From NCBI GenBank assembly GCA_964553875.1, contig CAZKNH010000056.1:1-25093 (forward strand): a DNA stretch of 25,093 bases, given 5' to 3'. This stretch comes from ZC4RG20 sp964553875 (GTDB taxonomy: Bacteria; Pseudomonadota; Gammaproteobacteria; Steroidobacterales; Rariloculaceae). The position numbers and the translations under genes were made by a program. The notes under the pieces are model-generated. The model did no database searches. It saw only the letters and a program-made list of their open reading frames with translations, and was not told the DNA's origin. Positions 22,806-25,093 of this stretch are shown one piece after another (position 1 is the first letter of the stretch; each line of letters begins with the position of its first letter).

Positions 22806-24332
22806 ATGAATCGCACCAACAACAACGAATGGTCTGCTCATCACCGCAGACCTAGGTTACTCGCTCGAACTCAGTCTCGAGACGAGGCTCTCGGAACGGT
22901 GTGCCACGAGCTTCGCACGTCGTTGCACGGCTTGATCGCGACGCTCGATATCCTGCGCGACGAGCAGCTTTCCGAGACTGGCTCGCAACAGCTTGCGCTC
23001 GCAAAGGCCTCCGCCCGCTCGATGCTCGAGCTCATCACCGACGTGCTCGAGATCACGAGAAGCGCCGGCGGCGCTCCCATTCCGTTCAGGCACGAGCCTT
23101 TCAGCCTCGAGGAGCTGCTCCACGAAGCCGTTGCGCAATACAGTGCGCGAGCGGCCGCGAAAGGAATCGACTTATGGCTGATCGTCTACGACGAGCATCC
23201 TTCGTGCTTCATAGGCGACCGTCAACGGATCAGACAGATCGTCAGCAACCTCCTCACGAACGCAATCAAGTTCACCGATAGCGGATATGTCCTGGTGGAA
23301 GCCACCAGTGTCGACGGCGCCGTGCAGATAGACGTTCACGATTCCGGCCCGGGCATTCCGGAGAACATGCGAAGCGCTATCTTCAAGCCATTCGTCCAGA
23401 CGCATTTGCAGCACGGACGTCAGGGAACCGGACTTGGCCTATCGATCAGCCGCGGTCTCGCCAAGGCCATGAACGGGCGATTGGATCTGGTGGAGTCGAG
23501 CTCTGCCGGGTCGACTTTCCGTCTCACTCTGCCTCTCCCCCGGTCGGAACGGCCGCCCGAGACAGTGCTCGACACCGACGATTTGACCACTCCAAGGGGC
23601 CATGTTCTCGTGGTAGACGATCACCCCATCAATCTATTCGTCGTGCGAACGATGCTCGACTCGCTCGAGTGCTCGTGCGCCCTCGCCTCTAGCGGAACGC
23701 AGGCGATCGAGCTGCTCGAGACGCATCCGTTCGACTTGATCCTCCTGGATTTCCGCATGCCCGACATGGACGGCTTCGAGACGGCGCGTCGGGCACGCGA
23801 GCTCCTGCCGGACCACGTACCCATCGTCGCCATGACGGCCGATGTCAGCGTCGGAAAGAAGGAGATGGGGCGTGAAGCGGGGATCAACGACTACTTGATC
23901 AAACCCTTCGACAGAAAGGATCTGAGCAGGGTACTGCGTACGTGGCTTCGCCCAAACGCAGGGACCAGCGGTTCCTCCAGTTCTCCTGCTCAGCCCGTCG
24001 TCGACGAAGCAGTGTTCACGGAGCTTTGGGAGAGTTTCAACTGGAAACCGGAACCGCTCCGCAACATCGCGCGTAGCTTCCAGGAAACCATTGCTCAGTG
24101 CCTCGCCGCATTCGACGGCGACGACCCCGAAGAAGTTCGGCGTCATCTTCATACGGTCGTCGGAACTAGCGGCATGATCGGCGCAATGGAGATTCGCAGC
24201 CTGGCTGCTCAACTGCAAGAGGCCTTCAAGTCCGGCGACGCGAAGCGAGTCGCCGCGCTCAAGGCCGAGCTCTCGGCGGCGTCGGAACGCTTCGAGCGCG
24301 CAATTCTCGACCGGCTTGAAAGCCTCGATTGA
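22806..24332 (+). CDS. Soluble hybrid histidine kinase without sensor domain: HisKA-HATPase-REC-Hpt
   Basis: The ATG at 22806 gives 508 residues; a TTG at 22755 would add 17 but lacks a ribosome-binding site. After only about 30 residues the HisKA box appears as VCHELRTSLHG with H34 (the usual proline after threonine is serine). The HATPase has NLLTNAIKF, DSGPGI and GTGLGLSIS. The receiver has VLVVDDHPINLF, D315 in LILLDFRMPDMDG and K in YLIKPF. The Hpt domain has H449 in HTVVGTSGMIGA, where the usual lysine/arginine after HxL is valine. No membrane segment or PAS domain exists, so input must come from a partner protein or from the longer kinase at 2534, to which it is closely related over the whole catalytic part. 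Confidence 0.9.
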   Translation: MNRTNNNEWSAHHRRPRLLARTQSRDEALGTVCHELRTSLHGLIATLDILRDEQLSETGSQQLALAKASARSMLELITDVLEITRSAGGAPIPFRHEPFSLEELLHEAVAQYSARAAAKGIDLWLIVYDEHPSCFIGDRQRIRQIVSNLLTNAIKFTDSGYVLVEATSVDGAVQIDVHDSGPGIPENMRSAIFKPFVQTHLQHGRQGTGLGLSISRGLAKAMNGRLDLVESSSAGSTFRLTLPLPRSERPPETVLDTDDLTTPRGHVLVVDDHPINLFVVRTMLDSLECSCALASSGTQAIELLETHPFDLILLDFRMPDMDGFETARRARELLPDHVPIVAMTADVSVGKKEMGREAGINDYLIKPFDRKDLSRVLRTWLRPNAGTSGSSSSPAQPVVDEAVFTELWESFNWKPEPLRNIARSFQETIAQCLAAFDGDDPEEVRRHLHTVVGTSGMIGAMEIRSLAAQLQEAFKSGDAKRVAALKAELSAASERFERAILDRLESLD

Positions 24333-24412
24333 CGCGGAGGAGCACATGAGACCGGTATCGCCCGAACGAGTTTGAACGTCGTCCGGGCAGGCACGTGTTC
24401 AGTTTGAATCCG

Positions 24413-24443
24413 TCCTCGCACTCGATTGCGGGATTTTCTTTTT
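24413..24443 (+). terminator. Likely rho-independent terminator of the RR2-HK2 operon
   Basis: The stem TCC(T)CGC/GCGGGA, six pairs with one bulged T, has an 8-base loop and is followed directly by TTTTCTTTTT. It lies 80 bases after the kinase stop codon on the same strand. Confidence 0.5.
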
Positions 24444-24712
24444 ACCATGTACAGATCACGATCCGAACAGTAGTCGATACGATGCAACCGCCGTGGCTGA
24501 CCACTGTGCAGGAGCTTGCCAAGATGCTGCTCCAACTCGACAGGCGATGTCGTGGCGAGAAGCTCGCGGAGAACGGCGAATGCGATACTGACGAAAGGAT
24601 GGCGGCACAAAGCATCGCCGCCCGTTCCCCCTCCACGTCGGTACGAAGTCGCGAGAGACTCGCGCGCAGAAGAAGGAACGCGACGAGGAAGATCCCATCG
24701 TAGTCGAGCGAA

Positions 24713-24735
24713 CCGCTACGGAAACCGGGTCCGTA
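24713..24735. repeat. Perfect 8-bp inverted repeat
   Basis: GCTACGGA and TCCGTAGC flank a 7-base loop. There is no T-tract on either side and no gene nearby to assign it to. The role is unknown. Confidence 0.4.
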
Positions 24736-24920
24736 GCAGTGGCGCGCGATCCGCGCGGGGCAGTGATACGCGATCCTTGCCGGCGTTGCCCACCGCCGTG
24801 CGACGGGAACAGTGGCAGAACGAGTTGGGAATGGGGCGCGCATCGTCGTCACCCGGACAATGCGACGCGGCAACCAAGCGTGAACTCTCTCGTGCCCTGC
24901 GAACGCGACGCTCGACTGAC

Positions 24921-24949
24921 TCGAAAAAAATCGCTCGCCAGCCGCTTTA
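24921..24949 (-). terminator. T-rich tail after the right-edge gene
   Basis: On the minus strand the tandem stop TAATAA is followed by a short GC-rich stretch (GCGGCTGGCGAGCGA) and then seven Ts. The stem is weak (GCT/AGC core), so only the T-run and position support a terminator. Confidence 0.35.
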
Positions 24950-25093
24950 TTACGTTGCCACGAGGGACGTATCGGCCGCCAATTCGAGGCGCACGCGCCG
25001 TGCGGCGAGCTCAACGTGCGGTCGCTTCAGCAGGCTGATCTTAGGCGACTCCTCGTTGAGGATAGCGACGAAAAGTTGCAAGACGATCGCTCT
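24950..25093 (-). CDS. C-terminal end of an unidentified protein (partial)
   Basis: The frame is open from the right window edge for 47 codons and ends in tandem stops TAA TAA. The visible peptide reads AIVLQLFVAILNEESPKISL, then LLKRPHVELAARRVRLELAA and a short tail DTSLVAT. Composition (Leu, Ala, Arg, Glu) and the tandem stops followed by a T-run support a real gene end. No family was recognised, and the start lies outside the window. Confidence 0.45.
   Translation of the reverse strand, partial: RAIVLQLFVAILNEESPKISLLKRPHVELAARRVRLELAADTSLVAT

Larger units (their letters stand above)
24333..24949. other. Intergenic region after the second kinase
   Basis: Several open frames run through these 617 bases on both strands, but none shows recognisable domains, a good start signal or convincing protein composition. 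I see only the hairpins at 24413-24443 and 24713-24735 and an oligo-A run at 24924-24930. A small RNA cannot be excluded. Confidence 0.45.

Noticed and set aside
24442..25014. Minus-strand open frame of about 190 codons
   Set aside because: Its Ser/Arg/Cys-rich translation has no domain, and it overlaps the better-supported gene tail ending at 24950 in another frame.
1..25093. CRISPR arrays, tRNA or rRNA genes, insertion sequences
   Set aside because: No regularly spaced long repeats, cloverleaf-like sequence or transposase-like frame was seen on either strand.

Overview
This window is from a GC-rich Proteobacterium, most likely a gammaproteobacterium. That placement is an inference from gene style only: a BapA/LapA-type adhesin, Tad-type pilus genes and hybrid histidine kinases ending in Hpt domains. 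Two runs of exactly 100 N (8660-8759 and 14211-14310) show that it is a scaffolded draft assembly. The first run looks like an artefact placed between overlapping contig ends. The second looks like truly missing sequence.

Layout. (i) 1-475, minus: the N-terminus of a large surface adhesin that runs off the left edge, with three 13-bp iterons just before its start. (ii) 960-5239: a divergent pair, a receiver-winged-helix regulator (minus) and a membrane-bound hybrid histidine kinase with an Hpt domain (plus). (iii) 5197-14578, all minus: a Tad-like pilus or secretion cluster. In transcription order it encodes a pilin-like protein, CpaB, the CpaF/TadA ATPase, TadB, TadC, a secretin, a TPR lipoprotein (TadD-like), and a pseudo-receiver/PAS/degenerate GGDEF/degenerate EAL protein. 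(iv) 14868-16039, plus: two more pilin-like genes, divergent from the first. (v) 16090-18994, minus: a polytopic GT-C-like glycosyltransferase with TPRs, overlapping a GT2 polyprenyl-sugar-type glycosyltransferase. (vi) 19367-19582, plus: a small tail-anchored protein. (vii) 19639-21588, minus: a signalling group of single-domain receiver, a protein resembling the core-binding domain of tyrosine recombinases, and a divergent Ser/Thr kinase. (viii) 21775-24332, plus: a second receiver-winged-helix regulator and a second hybrid kinase, paralogous to (ii) but lacking a sensor domain. (ix) The right edge holds the tail of an unidentified minus-strand gene.

Taken together this reads as a surface-attachment island. 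It has a Tad-like machine with unusual pilins, a possible pilin-glycosylation pair, an adhesin, and a pair of duplicated phosphorelays bracketing the locus. A degenerate c-di-GMP-type protein sits at the end of the pilus operon. No TadZ/CpaE, prepilin peptidase (TadV) or TadE/F/G gene is visible here. The most novel elements are the three pilins with glutamate at +6 instead of +5, the duplicated REC-winged-helix/hybrid-kinase modules, and the orphan core-binding-like protein inside a signalling operon beside two tandem hairpins.
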